From assembly GCF_018991925.1 (NCBI RefSeq), contig NW_024753828.1:1038361-1102360 (forward strand): a stretch of DNA of 64,000 nucleotides. The letters are read 5' to 3'. This document shows, one piece after another, positions 23,705-33,870 of the stretch. Under the pieces are notes generated by a model. That model had not been told where the DNA came from, made no database searches, and saw only the letters and a program-made list of their open reading frames with translations. Each line of letters starts with the position of its first letter. Within the stretch, counting starts at the first letter, position 1. Made by a program: the position numbers and the translations under genes. Source of the DNA: Homarus americanus. Taxonomy: Eukaryota > Arthropoda > Malacostraca > Decapoda > Nephropidae.

Positions 23705-24775
23705 AGGTACTACGCCATTATGGGGTCAGCCCGGCTGTGTGGATTCCAGAGCGCCAGGCCCGCAGGAAAATCAGGGTCCACGACTGGGCCTCCTCCACTG
23801 ACAGTGAAAGCATAGCCATCCTCGCGGGCATTCATGAGGGGGCGACCTGTGCTCGCACTGAACGCCGGAACCTCCTTATAATCAGTGACAGCACTTCTGC
23901 GCTAGCGAGGCTCAAATTACCCTCCCCTGCCGCCCAACACACCCTAGCCGCCGTCGCCGGGCTAGAACAAACTGATGACATCCGTGTCAAGTTTATTTGG
24001 ATCCCGTCACACATAGGAATAACTGCCTGTGACACTGTTGATCGGCTTGCCAAAGAAGCGACACAAGAAGATATTGAAGCCACCCTCGCCCTCTCCCTGA
24101 ATCATCTCAAATCTCGCATACACGCCACACAACAAGAAGCATTCGACGAAAATTGGACACCTGAAACAACGGGGTAGCGTCACACAACGCCACTATGACG
24201 CTGTAACCGGTGACGACAACCGCCAGTATCAATCCCTGACTCGATCTCAACAGATAATGTACTGTACATGAGACTGCGCCTAGGGTACAGGTACCTATGG
24301 GAGTACATTGGCAACCCTGAGCCTGGCTGCACTGTTTGTAAACTTTGTGGTCAACCCGACTCTCACACCCTCCGTCACTACATCCTCACTTGTCCTATGA
24401 CCTCCTCCTACAGGTCCCCAGCCGTTACCAACACCTCTTCCCTCCCTGACCAGATATCCCTCCTCCTAGTGACAGGCCTGGCACCTGACATTATTAGGGA
24501 TCTGCCACGCTTTGCCATAAACAGATGAAATGTACCGGGAACTTTCCCCACACACACTCATCATTCTGTCACTTTATGTAACTTGCTGACAAAACCCATG
24601 ACCCTTCAGGCTTTTACGGCCTTAATGCATGAGTCATAAAGGCAAGCATGAACTTAGCATGCTTCTCAGATGGGCACTGTAAACGCTTCTGCGCTTCACC
24701 TCGCACAGGATGTAAGGGGGTGCCCAATAAACTAGCTCCCTCCGGGGCAATCTAAGAAAAAAGAATCTGAACCTT
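23705..24775 (+). mobile_element. 5'-truncated RNase H-bearing LINE (family A, copy 2)
   Basis: Only the C-terminal part of the second open reading frame and the 3' tail are present. The order is RNase H domain, spacer, zinc-knuckle-like CxxC...HxxxxC, then a 3' region TGTAAGGGGGTGCCCAATAA and a short A-rich tail. RNase H followed by a C-terminal Cys/His motif points to the I/Jockey side of non-LTR elements. The exact clade is not decided. Family tails recur at 6134 and 36500. Confidence 0.85.
23737..24528 (+). pseudogene. LINE RNase H plus C-terminal zinc motif (broken)
   Basis: RNase H residues visible: the Glu in DSESIAILAGI, the Asp in ISDSTSALARL, and the His/Asp pair in WIPSHIGI...CDTVDRLAKEA. 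The first strand with the initial catalytic Asp lies upstream of the truncation. At 24175-24177 a TAG stops the frame. The match continues in another frame (RHYDAVTGDDNRQYQSLTRS) and returns by about 24268 to MRLRLGYRYLWEYIG, then CTVCKLCGQPDSHTLRHYI and LTC, the Cys/His motif. Two compensating frameshifts therefore separate the domains. RNase H would remove RNA from cDNA hybrids during retrotransposition; this copy is dead. Confidence 0.87.
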
Positions 24776-26276
24776 AGCCTCCAGCACACCCAGCTGTAGT
24801 GGATGGTGTCTGTGGTCTCGTGATGATTCGGTACACTACACGCGTCACGTCACATTACCACCATCATAAGTTAATGTTTCTGCTGCTGGTATTTGTAATC
24901 ACAGTGACTACATGGCAGCATTTTCAACTTTAATATGTTTTTCCGTGATACAATTGCATTGTTTTAATTACGCCTTTGTTCAGTGCAACGCCTGGCAACT
25001 CTGTGTTTTTATTACAGTCCGTCACATTAGGAAATGACTGTCATGAATTATGGCGGAGTGTAAGATGCGAGATAATGACATTACTAGATTTTGGGCGCGG
25101 TACTCGGTACATATCTGTTCTTAGTGTGAGTGTAATGACTCGGTGTAATAGGAAAATACAGTCTCCTGGTTGGACACTCCATTGTGTAATATTATTTATT
25201 CGAGGAACATTGTTAGTTAAAGTCTTATGCATAGATTATTGGATATGGTGTGAGGGTTGGGATAGTGATTAAGCAGATGCGGGGTGGGTGGAGAGCTTGA
25301 AAGTTGTCAACACGCTGGGAACAATCTCCTCCCTCTCACCATCTGTGTCTTGTGTTGTCACCATTCTGGTCTTAACTCAGGACTTGTGCTAGTGCGAGCT
25401 TGATTTATTTGATGTGCTTTAAGCGGGTGTGGATGGTGGGCAGTATGGAGTGCCATAAAGCACGTAATACATGAGAATCATGGCAGGTTCGCTTGATGGG
25501 CGCGGGTCGTGGTAGACGCGGGGGATTTCGGTTTTCTCGTGACAAGAAAGTGCACTGGAATATGGTGACTGGGGCCCGCGGCGGTGAACCTTCCGCTGCC
25601 CTTCCCCTGGTCACCGGTCATAGGTCACATCAAGACAAAGTACATATTAGGGTTCATTCTGGTCAGTATTAAGAGCCCTTTCAAGTCCATTGAGAATATA
25701 GTGTTCCTCCTCCTTCACATACACCCGTGGGAAGCCCAGCGTGTACCAGCCACATTGTTTCTGAAATTTAAGACTTGGCGGCAAACTGTCTGAAGCCTTA
25801 TCTCTGTTTCAGCTGAGAACCTCTCTGAACAGTATTCCCCATTGAAGAGGAAATGATTTTGTTACATGTCTTGTGGCGACCAAATTTATTTCTCTCCGCT
25901 GATATGCAGCTGAACAACGTGCAGCCGTTATGAGAGCCTCGGTGAGAGACCAGTTTGAGACACACGCACGTTGGTCACGATGTCTCTTATACATATCAGT
26001 TTATTTTGTGAAACATTTCTGGGTAACCGAAATTACGACGGCAAGAGTATTATTCTTCACAAGCAGAATCGCCGCCCTCCCGGTGGCTCATCCGCTAGGC
26101 CACGGTAGGACGCCACCCTCCGAGAGGCTCCACATTGTCTCACTGTTCAGTCCCCAAAACGTCTTCTTCCATCAATAGTTCATAAATGGTGTATGTAAGT
26201 TCCACCATGTTTTTCACTACAACGGTACAGCAAAGTATATTTTTTTAGCATTAAACTGTTATTATTTTATTGTCCT
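24776..26276. other. No gene recognised; GC-rich patch at 25490-25625
   Basis: No domain is recognised. A GC-rich patch at 25490-25625 and a tRNA-like box A on the minus strand near 26088-26098 (no box B) are the only notable points. Confidence 0.4.
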
Positions 26277-26643
26277 ATCATCACTACATATAACATCATC
26301 CATCATCACTACATATAACACCATCCATCATCCTCTACATATAACACCACCCATCATCACTACATATAACAACATCCATCATCACTGCATATAGCACCAT
26401 CCATCATCACTACATATAACACCATCCATCATCCTCTACATATAACACCACCCATCATCACTACATATAACAACATCCATCATCACTACATATAACACCA
26501 TCCATCATCACCACATACAACATCATCATCCATCATCACTACATATAACACCATCCATCACCACTACATATAACACCATCCATCATCACTACATATAACA
26601 CCATCCATCATCACTACATATAACACCATCCATCATCACTACA
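26277..26643. repeat. 25-bp minisatellite with higher-order structure
   Basis: About 14-15 units of roughly 25 bases contain CATCATCACTACATATAACA. Variants CCTCTAC, AACATC, CACCC and GCATATAG mark individual units. A block of four variant units recurs about 100 bases later (starting near 26311 and 26411), so part of the array expanded by four-unit duplication. Confidence 0.9.
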
Positions 26644-26675
26644 GATCGGTAAAGTAGTTTCCGAGATTCTCGTGC

Positions 26676-26718
<43 letters not shown>
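26676..26718. repeat. (CA)n microsatellite
   Basis: About 21 CA units followed by a decaying CAAA stretch to about 26740. Confidence 0.95.
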
Positions 26719-26724
<6 letters not shown>

Positions 26725-26758
26725 AACAAACAAACACACAGACATACTTCTTTGTTTT

Positions 26759-26798
26759 ATATATATATACTATATATATATATATATTTATATATATA

Positions 26799-26883
<85 letters not shown>

Positions 26884-26892
26884 TATATATAT
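26759..26892. repeat. (TA)n microsatellite
   Basis: TA units with a few substitutions (ACT, TTA, CTG) in the first 45 bases, then a pure run. With the two preceding arrays this forms a compound satellite of about 620 bases. Confidence 0.95.
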
Positions 26893-29440
26893 TGTTATAA
26901 AGTCATGAGTTACCTTGTAAGAGGAAATACAGCTGTTATTTTGTTTCTCTTCACTTACTGCTGCTGGCACAACAGTCTACAGGTTTTTATATATGGCTCA
27001 TCCATATAATACAATACCATGTTATACGATGACCGTGTTGTGTGGATGACTTACCCAGTCTAGAACACTGCTGATGTAGACTGGCACGGCCCTGTCTTCT
27101 TACAACTATTTTGTTCTAATAAAAGATTTTAAAGCTGTAACTCGAAAGTTCGTTCTCTGCATATTTCGGAAGAGAGCTGCGTCAACCCCGATGATCTTAA
27201 CAAAATACTTGTCCCGATACAAAGAGAGGGAGAGCAATACTGCACCAGAATCTACAAACCAAAACGATTCTGCCCTTCACAGTAGTCAGTCTACTGTTGA
27301 CCTGGCCACTGTGGACTGCTGTCTCTTATTATGGCCGGTACTTTGCTAACACTGCCTCACATGTAGGCACTTACGTGTAGAGGGAAGATGTACAAGGTAA
27401 ACCCCGTGAAAAGTAGAGATGCATTTGCATATGATAAATTATTCTGGACAGGTGGAGCTTGAGAACTATCATCTGTTGCGTGTAAATATAAGAAACATCA
27501 TTAGCAGCTCACCACAATTTTACAAAATGACTTAAGAAAAGTTCTCTTTTATTTTGCCTAATGAACTGGCTGTAGTGACGTGCAGGTCAGCTGATACAGG
27601 AACCACTGAAGACAACGTGGTGGGTGCGCGGGGCTGTAAGATTGAGAGGAGCCCCGGAAGTGTGGACTCGAGCTGTACAAACCTTATGGAGAGCCTCTTC
27701 AGTTCTCACGAGAAGACTGAGGTAGTGAGCGGTGCAAAATTATAAGTAGTAATAACCGTGACACGGTTGTGGTCACAAGTGGGTGGAACGAAGGGGGTTG
27801 TGAACCAGGTGCTGTGGTGGAAGTGTTTTCCGTGGCTACTCATTCACGGGTTGAGGTAACGAGTGGCAAGAGTGCGTTGCACCTGACCCACATCTCCGGA
27901 CACTGGCCGTCGCCGCCGCCGCCTCCGTTATTGTGGCTACCTTCACCAAGGCCTCGCACCCACCCAACCTCAAGTATTGCGGCAGGAGGCGCCCCCGCCG
28001 TCTCCACTGTCAACAACTCCATCGCTGATTTTCTTTTACCGACATTTTCCCAGCGTAGACTCTTCATCACGCACCATTCATCTGTGTCACCATTTTACCG
28101 ATAATACAACTTCTCCTTAATATTTAGACTATACTGTATCTTTGTTTACTTTCCCAGTGACCAGTTTTATTAACTTTCCTTCCTCCCGTTATCCTGATTC
28201 CATCTACCTTGGCTGCTGCTCCAATCCCTCTCCTGATAACAGTGTACGCAGCGCCCTTCACTCGAGAATATCCGCAGACGTTGATATGTGTGAGTTGGTC
28301 ACTGGTTAGTGTGGTGGGGAAGGTTAATGGAGGGTTAATAAGTGCAGGTATTGGTAGCGTCAGCTGCTGACACCTCAGGTTATATACTGTAGAGGTGGCG
28401 CTGGAAGGTCATCGTGACCCGTCTCTGCCTCACAGTCACCTCTGTTTAACAATAAATAGCCCACACTTGGCCACTCTCTGGGCTTCATGTATGTTCGCTC
28501 TTACACCTCTTAAAAGTTTGGTTTCTACCTTTGTATCAACTTCGTAGTTTTCGATCATAAGTTTTCGGAAACATAATAAACATTTATTCTTAAAAAAACT
28601 GCATTAACAATCCAACCTTCAAGTTGTGAAATTGTAGGAATATGATATGAGCGATAATTTGTAAGTTAGGAATTTTTTTGTATATCCAAATGCCTATACT
28701 GCCCATAAATGCGTAGCGTGTCTCAAGAAAAAGAGCATTTGATTTTTGTTATTCATTGATTAAGAATATGAACGTAGTTTGTAGCGCTCAAGACTGTTAA
28801 TATAACACGTGCACAAGAGTATGGTGAAGGGAGTGTTAACATTGTTGGGTTATGTTGACGTGTCATGGTGAGGCGGGCACCTCACAGTCCTGCTGCTCCT
28901 GTGATGCTTCCATAACTTCCAGTCTGCATTGTTTACTCTTCCCTCCTTCATATATCTTGCTTAATGCCGTCCAGTAGGTACAGTACAACAATCAAGGTCA
29001 GCAGGTTATTGTGTCCGGTTGGGTTTGGGAGCAGCGAGATAGATGGCGTATCCCGCACAAGAACGAAACTTTGTGGTGAGGGAATTCTTCCAGGCTTCGC
29101 CGCGTGAGTCATGCAGGAAGGTCGTGCCCTCCTCCTGCCCTATCTCTTGCCAACGTTATCATCACTTTCTCGTATCCCCCCCCCCCCTCCTCCAACCAGA
29201 CAATCACTGCCATTTAATAATATTTTAGTGCATTTATACTCGCTTCAGACAAGGAGCAGACTGTTCACCGTACTGATGTGTTCGATTATTAGGAGTAATT
29301 CATTTCCTATTTCGTTTCACACTTTCGTGGACACATTCTAAAGGTGTGTGAGGAGAGTATGTTTTTCGGGGCTAGTGTGACCCGGGATAGTACAGCTCAA
29401 GGGCTGGGAGTAGAAATATGCCATCACCCTAGGGAGTGTC
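26893..29440. other. No gene confidently recognised
   Basis: A moderately GC-rich stretch with CCG units lies at 27850-28020. An ATG in good context at 29043 opens a frame MAYPAQERNFVVREFFQASP followed by a consensus donor GTGAGT at 29104. It could be a short first exon, but it also resembles the start of a transposon-type helix-turn-helix protein, so I do not call it. Confidence 0.35.
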
Positions 29441-29582
29441 ATGCACCTATTCACTAGTGGATATTGGTTCACGTGCTGCAGGTATAGCAACTCCTCGGTT
29501 GATCATGTTATCCCCTGGGAGGTGCGGTCGCATGCCAAGCTGCTGGAGAAGAGAGAAGCTACCGAACTCACACCAAGACCAG
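29441..29582 (+). CDS. Candidate alternative first coding exon (CLASP?)
   Basis: An ATG at 29441, with an in-frame TAG about 30 bases upstream, opens 47 codons ending at a good donor (CCAG|GTAAAC, GT at 29583). The product starts MHLFTSGYWFTCCRYSNSS and continues as VIPWEVRSHAKLLEKREATE, a charged, protein-like helix. The exon ends in phase 1, exactly what the first sure CLASP exon (40735) needs, giving ...TPRP-G-KGEDDVDRSS. Vertebrate CLASP2 has short alternative N-termini with cysteines that replace TOG1, so the layout has precedent. However, no homology to a known exon is recognised, phase agreement alone has a one-in-three chance, and the stretch could also be an internal exon beginning at the CAG at 29481 or belong to another gene. 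Confidence 0.33.
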
Positions 29583-31603
29583 GTAAACTAGAGGCCACAG
29601 TTCCACGGGGGACTTGTTAGTGATTGGCAACGCTGTCCATAGAATGTTGGCTGAACGGTTATCTTTAATAATTATTATCTCGATACTTCGGGGGAAATAG
29701 CTTCCTGTCAGGTTGGCACTTATTAATGTAAACAATGTAGTAAATGTTTATATATAAAAGAATGTATATAAGTTATTTTTCCTCACACCAGGAAGAATAT
29801 GAAGTCACAACAAAACTAAGGCAAACCTTGAGTACAACGCCTGTTACCGTTCTGTAGATTGGAGTGCCCTCTGACGAGAGATTATCTACAGTAGAGAGGC
29901 TTTGCTCTGTAGTATGTCTGATTTACACTGACGACACAGTTTCATTCTCATGAGTTTGGAGATCAGTGTTACCGAGTTTATTACACTTGAAACCTAAAGA
30001 ATTATTAGAATTGCAAGATTCATCGAAATATGTTGTTGGCTGAAAGATTAATCGTGAATATTCCAGTTTGTTTCCATTACAACCAGTTACTTATTAACCT
30101 TTGTTTAATTATAACTTTTACAATTACAGCTAGTGAAAGGCTCAATTAAAAAAATTTGTCTTACATCACCCAAAACTTTCAAAAGAACGTTTTCCCGCCC
30201 AAATGTCACTGATACTGACGGAAATGTAAATCTTGGTAAAACTAAAATGTGTAATACATACAGCTATTTTTATTGGCTCTCGAAGTCGGTTTAAAAGTCT
30301 TTATATGTAGTAAAAACTTTGTTGTAGTAGAATCGTCGCTTTTACAATCGTTTTTGTTGTACGGTGGCACTCAAACCATAAGCCATTGTTGAGAGGTGCC
30401 TCCTGATTACCGCTAAGATCTTCTTAAGATAAAACATTTGGAAGACCTAGGTTGTAAATAAAAAATATTAGACACATAAATAAAGAGATAAATCGCACCC
30501 CCACTGTGTATAGTGTATTGGTTTGTCGTGTTGAAGGATTATCCCTCCCTCGCGATTTGACACGAACCAAATGTGGAGAGGAGAATAATGCGCCCCAGGA
30601 TGATGTCAGCAATACATAACCATTGATTTACCTCCTTCAGCTGTGTTGGTGTTCAGAGGGATTAATATAGTGTGATGAATTTATCGCTCTCCCCTCAAAT
30701 TTAAAATATTTTGTTTTGATAAATAAGTATCCTATCTGGCAAATCGGATAAGGCCAGTATTAGTATTTGTGTTAGTATATATGGTGACTTTTTCCTTGGA
30801 TGAAACCGAATGTAAATACGAAGTTATAACTTTGATTTGAATATATTATAAGTTTTATATGAAGGTAAAATTTTGTTTCAAAGATTGATTGCGGATAAAT
30901 TTAAATCAGAAGATGAGTCAAGAGTGCTTGGTTTGTGTTACGGTGTGTACTCCTTAACTTGGCGATGGCGTCGTCTAGTTCACAGTGAGGAACTATTTAC
31001 TACAAAACAAAATTCTTGGATTAAAAGCATCGCTCTCGTGGTGACAACTACCGACCCTTGGAGTTAATAAGGCAAGTGAAACGGATCTTGAAATGTCTGC
31101 AGAGTTTTATGCATTGGAACTGTACTGGGCGATGCTGTGTTTCTGGGCATTAGTAGTGTAGTATGTACTGTGGTTATTATTATTGTCATTGTTGTACATT
31201 ATGAATATATTGCTTTGAAACAAACTAAGCAGTATCATGATACAGAAAGCCGGTATGAAAAAGGAATCATGTGCAGACTGACGAAAAGAGTGTGAGTGTG
31301 TGTGATAGTAGTCTTGTTAGTGTTTGATAGCTTTTCATAAAATGTTGAGTAATGGTTGTTTGTTGTTGCAAAAACATAATGCCTAAGAAATTACATATCA
31401 TTAGAGTAGTGGAAGCAGCTGGTTAAGGAGTAATCAGAACTAAGGAGGGGGGAGGGGTGCCTACAGTAATAGTTGGTTGTACAAGAACCCGGCAATTGTC
31501 TCGGATGCTGGTAAGATTGGTGTACAACCAGCCGGCAAAACTTGGCGGCCACTCACACGCTGCAGCACCACCACTCAACAAAAACATCATATGTCTAAAC
31601 TAA
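29583..31603. other. No gene recognised
   Basis: No coding signal. An exact 10-base inverted repeat, TGGTTGTACA at 31474 and TGTACAACCA at 31521, precedes the minisatellite. Confidence 0.4.
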
Positions 31604-32273
31604 CATTGTTGTACACAGTATAAGGCCGCCTCTAGCATTGTTGTACACAGTATAAGGCCGCCTCTAGCATTGTTGTACACAGTATAAGGCCGCCTCTAGC
31701 ATTGTTGTACACAGTATAAGGCCGCCTCTAGCACTGTTGTACACAGTATAAGGCCGCCTCTAGCACTGTTGTACACAGTATAAGGCCGCCTCTAGCACTG
31801 TTGTACACAGTATAAGGCCGCCTCTAGCACTGTTGTACACAGTATAAGGCCGCCTCTAGCATTGTTGTACACAGTATAAGGGCGCCTCTAGCACTGTTGT
31901 ACACAGTATAAGGCCGCCTCTAGCACTGTTGTACACAGTATAAGGCCGCCTCTAGCATTGTTGTACACAGTATAAGGCCGCCTCTAGCACTGTTGTACAC
32001 AGTATAAGGGCGCCTCTAGCACTGTTGTACACAGTATAAGGCCGCCTCTAGCACTGTTGTACACAGTATAAGGGCGCCTCTAGCACTGTTGTACACAGTA
32101 TAAGGCCGCCTCTAGCACTGTTGTACACAGTATAAGGCCGCCTCTAGCACTGTTGTACACAGTATAAGGCCGCCTCTAGCATTGTTGTACACAGTATAAG
32201 GCCGCCTCTAGCACTGTTGTACACAGTATAAGGCCGCCTCTAGCACTGTTGTACACAGTATAAGGCCGCCTCT
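31604..32273. repeat. 32-bp minisatellite, 21 units
   Basis: The unit begins ACTGTTGTACACAGTATAAG and continues GCCGCCTCTAGC. Twenty-one copies are nearly identical. There are only two variable sites: ACTG versus ATTG (units 1-4, 9, 12 and 19 carry T) and GGCCG versus GGGCG (units 9, 13 and 15 carry G). Units keep strict 32-base spacing with no indels. The start is a run of four T-type units. The homogeneity implies recent expansion or ongoing conversion. Confidence 0.97.
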
Positions 32274-32610
32274 GCTCCCCAGGTACATGTTCAACGCTGT
32301 TTTGTATTTCTTTGAGACTTTCAATCTAAAACGCGAGGAGTTAAAATACTTTTGGCGAGTATATCTCATTCTTACCTTTAATTATATTTTTTGTATAAGT
32401 TTTGTCATTAGTACTGTATAGTATATTTTACAAGTTAATTGGTAATTTCCGTTCATTATTGTACAATGAAGCTGAAGTTGTAGTATAGGAGTTGTCAATA
32501 TTACATTAAAATAATGAATTGATCATTTAACGTCCTTAGATTACCATTTTTTTCGTCCAAAAGAGTCGGTGACGATTTATCGTTCATCTTCAGGTTATGA
32601 AAAGCACGAT

Positions 32611-33870
32611 TTTAATTGAATTGAATTGAATTGAATTGGAACAGTTTATTTAGCCCGAAAAACACAGATACAGAGGGGATAATAACAACAATATTAACAT
32701 GGCTGAGCCAGTTGAGAACCTGAGCTCTCTTTGAGGCACCTGATATATATTATACATTTATCTCAAGGAAGTATTATGTAACATTTAGTATCATCTGGAA
32801 TAGTACAATAGCATGGTGGTAATAAGAACATCTTATAATGTTACCACGGTTATCACTTTGATATTTATTTATTTTATTTATTTATTATTTTTGTGTGGAA
32901 TTGAAAAACATAAGTATAATGGGGGAGCAGTACAACATGGGTTGTTCAGTAATAAGGTTGAACAAGAGGTCAGAGCTGTCAGGATTATGTCTAGTTGGCA
33001 AATATGTTTATTGCAATGGTAATTACGTATTTATATACATGATAATTTCCGATAAAACGGTTTTGATGGTACAATAAAAGCAGGTACTGTAAATGTAGTA
33101 GGTGTTACAAGAAATATTAATACTTCGACAATAGATATTTTTTTAGAGATGATTTAAAGGAAGGGAGCGTAGTCTTTGCTCGGATGGGTGGGGGTAAGTC
33201 GTTCCACACCTTCACACCATGATATTTTATGGAGGTCTGGGACTGAGAGGAGCGCATGGGGGGTGATCTTAGTAGCTCTGGGTGCCTTAAGTTGTATCAC
33301 TGATTATTCCGGAACTGGAAATAATTATTGTCAAGCAAGTGATTGATAGATTAGTAAACAAAGAGGGCACAGCAGTAGGTGTTTATATCTTCGAATTTTA
33401 AAATTTTCAATATAGCAAATTTTTCGTTTGTTATCTGTTTTTTTTTTCAAGTAGGTCATTGTCCGTACAACTCCCTTTTGTGAAGTTACCAGAGATTGTG
33501 TTTTTGAAGAGCCAGAGGCCCCCCCCCCCCCATAGTGTGTGACAGTGTATCAGGTGTTGGTAAACAAGATCATGATAGATTTCTTTAATTGCTGTGAAAG
33601 TGAGCGACTGTCGAGTGTGATATATGATACCGCACTGTTTATTGACTTTACTGTGAATGGCTTGTATGTGGTTTCTCCAGTTAAGTTTCTCATCAATAAA
33701 GGTGACGCGCTGGGGTAATGGTGAGGACGTCATGTGAATGGCTGCTCCCGAAAGTTGACAACTACAGTATAACTTGTAGCCTGGAGTGGCCGGGCACCTC
33801 AAGGCTAGGAAATAGCCCAAACAGAGGATACAATCCCCATTCTCAGCCCAGATGGTGATCATTTATGTAT
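32611..33870 (-). mobile_element. 5'-truncated LINE, family B (copy 2)
   Basis: Read on the minus strand, coding remnants of the C-terminal part of a non-LTR reverse transcriptase protein are followed by the 3' untranslated region shared with 6306-6545 and by repeated CAATT units (tail at 32611-32639). Orientation is set by both the coding frame and the tail. Confidence 0.8.
33130..33862 (-). pseudogene. Reverse transcriptase C-terminal remnant (LINE family B)
   Basis: The minus strand encodes EKLNWRNHIQAIHSKVNKQ, then IIYHTRQSLTFTAIKEIYHD and LVYQHLIHCHTLWGGG. This is the thumb/post-RT segment of many LINE proteins (LxWxxHI...KI.K..GI.., LxxxYxSLVxPxLxYC...WG). A run of C on the plus strand near 33520 stretches the Gly codons and probably shifts the frame. 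Further down in another frame, VWNDLPPPIRAKTTLPSFKS is the usual C-terminal WN-LP word. Frameshifts and the lack of the catalytic palm make it inactive. Confidence 0.82.

Noticed and set aside
26062..26112. Minus-strand tRNA-like segment TGGCCTAGCGG
   Set aside because: Box A only; the downstream sequence lacks box B and an acceptor-stem partner.
26277..32273. Minisatellites considered as CRISPR-like arrays
   Set aside because: Units are contiguous with no unique spacers, and the context is eukaryotic.
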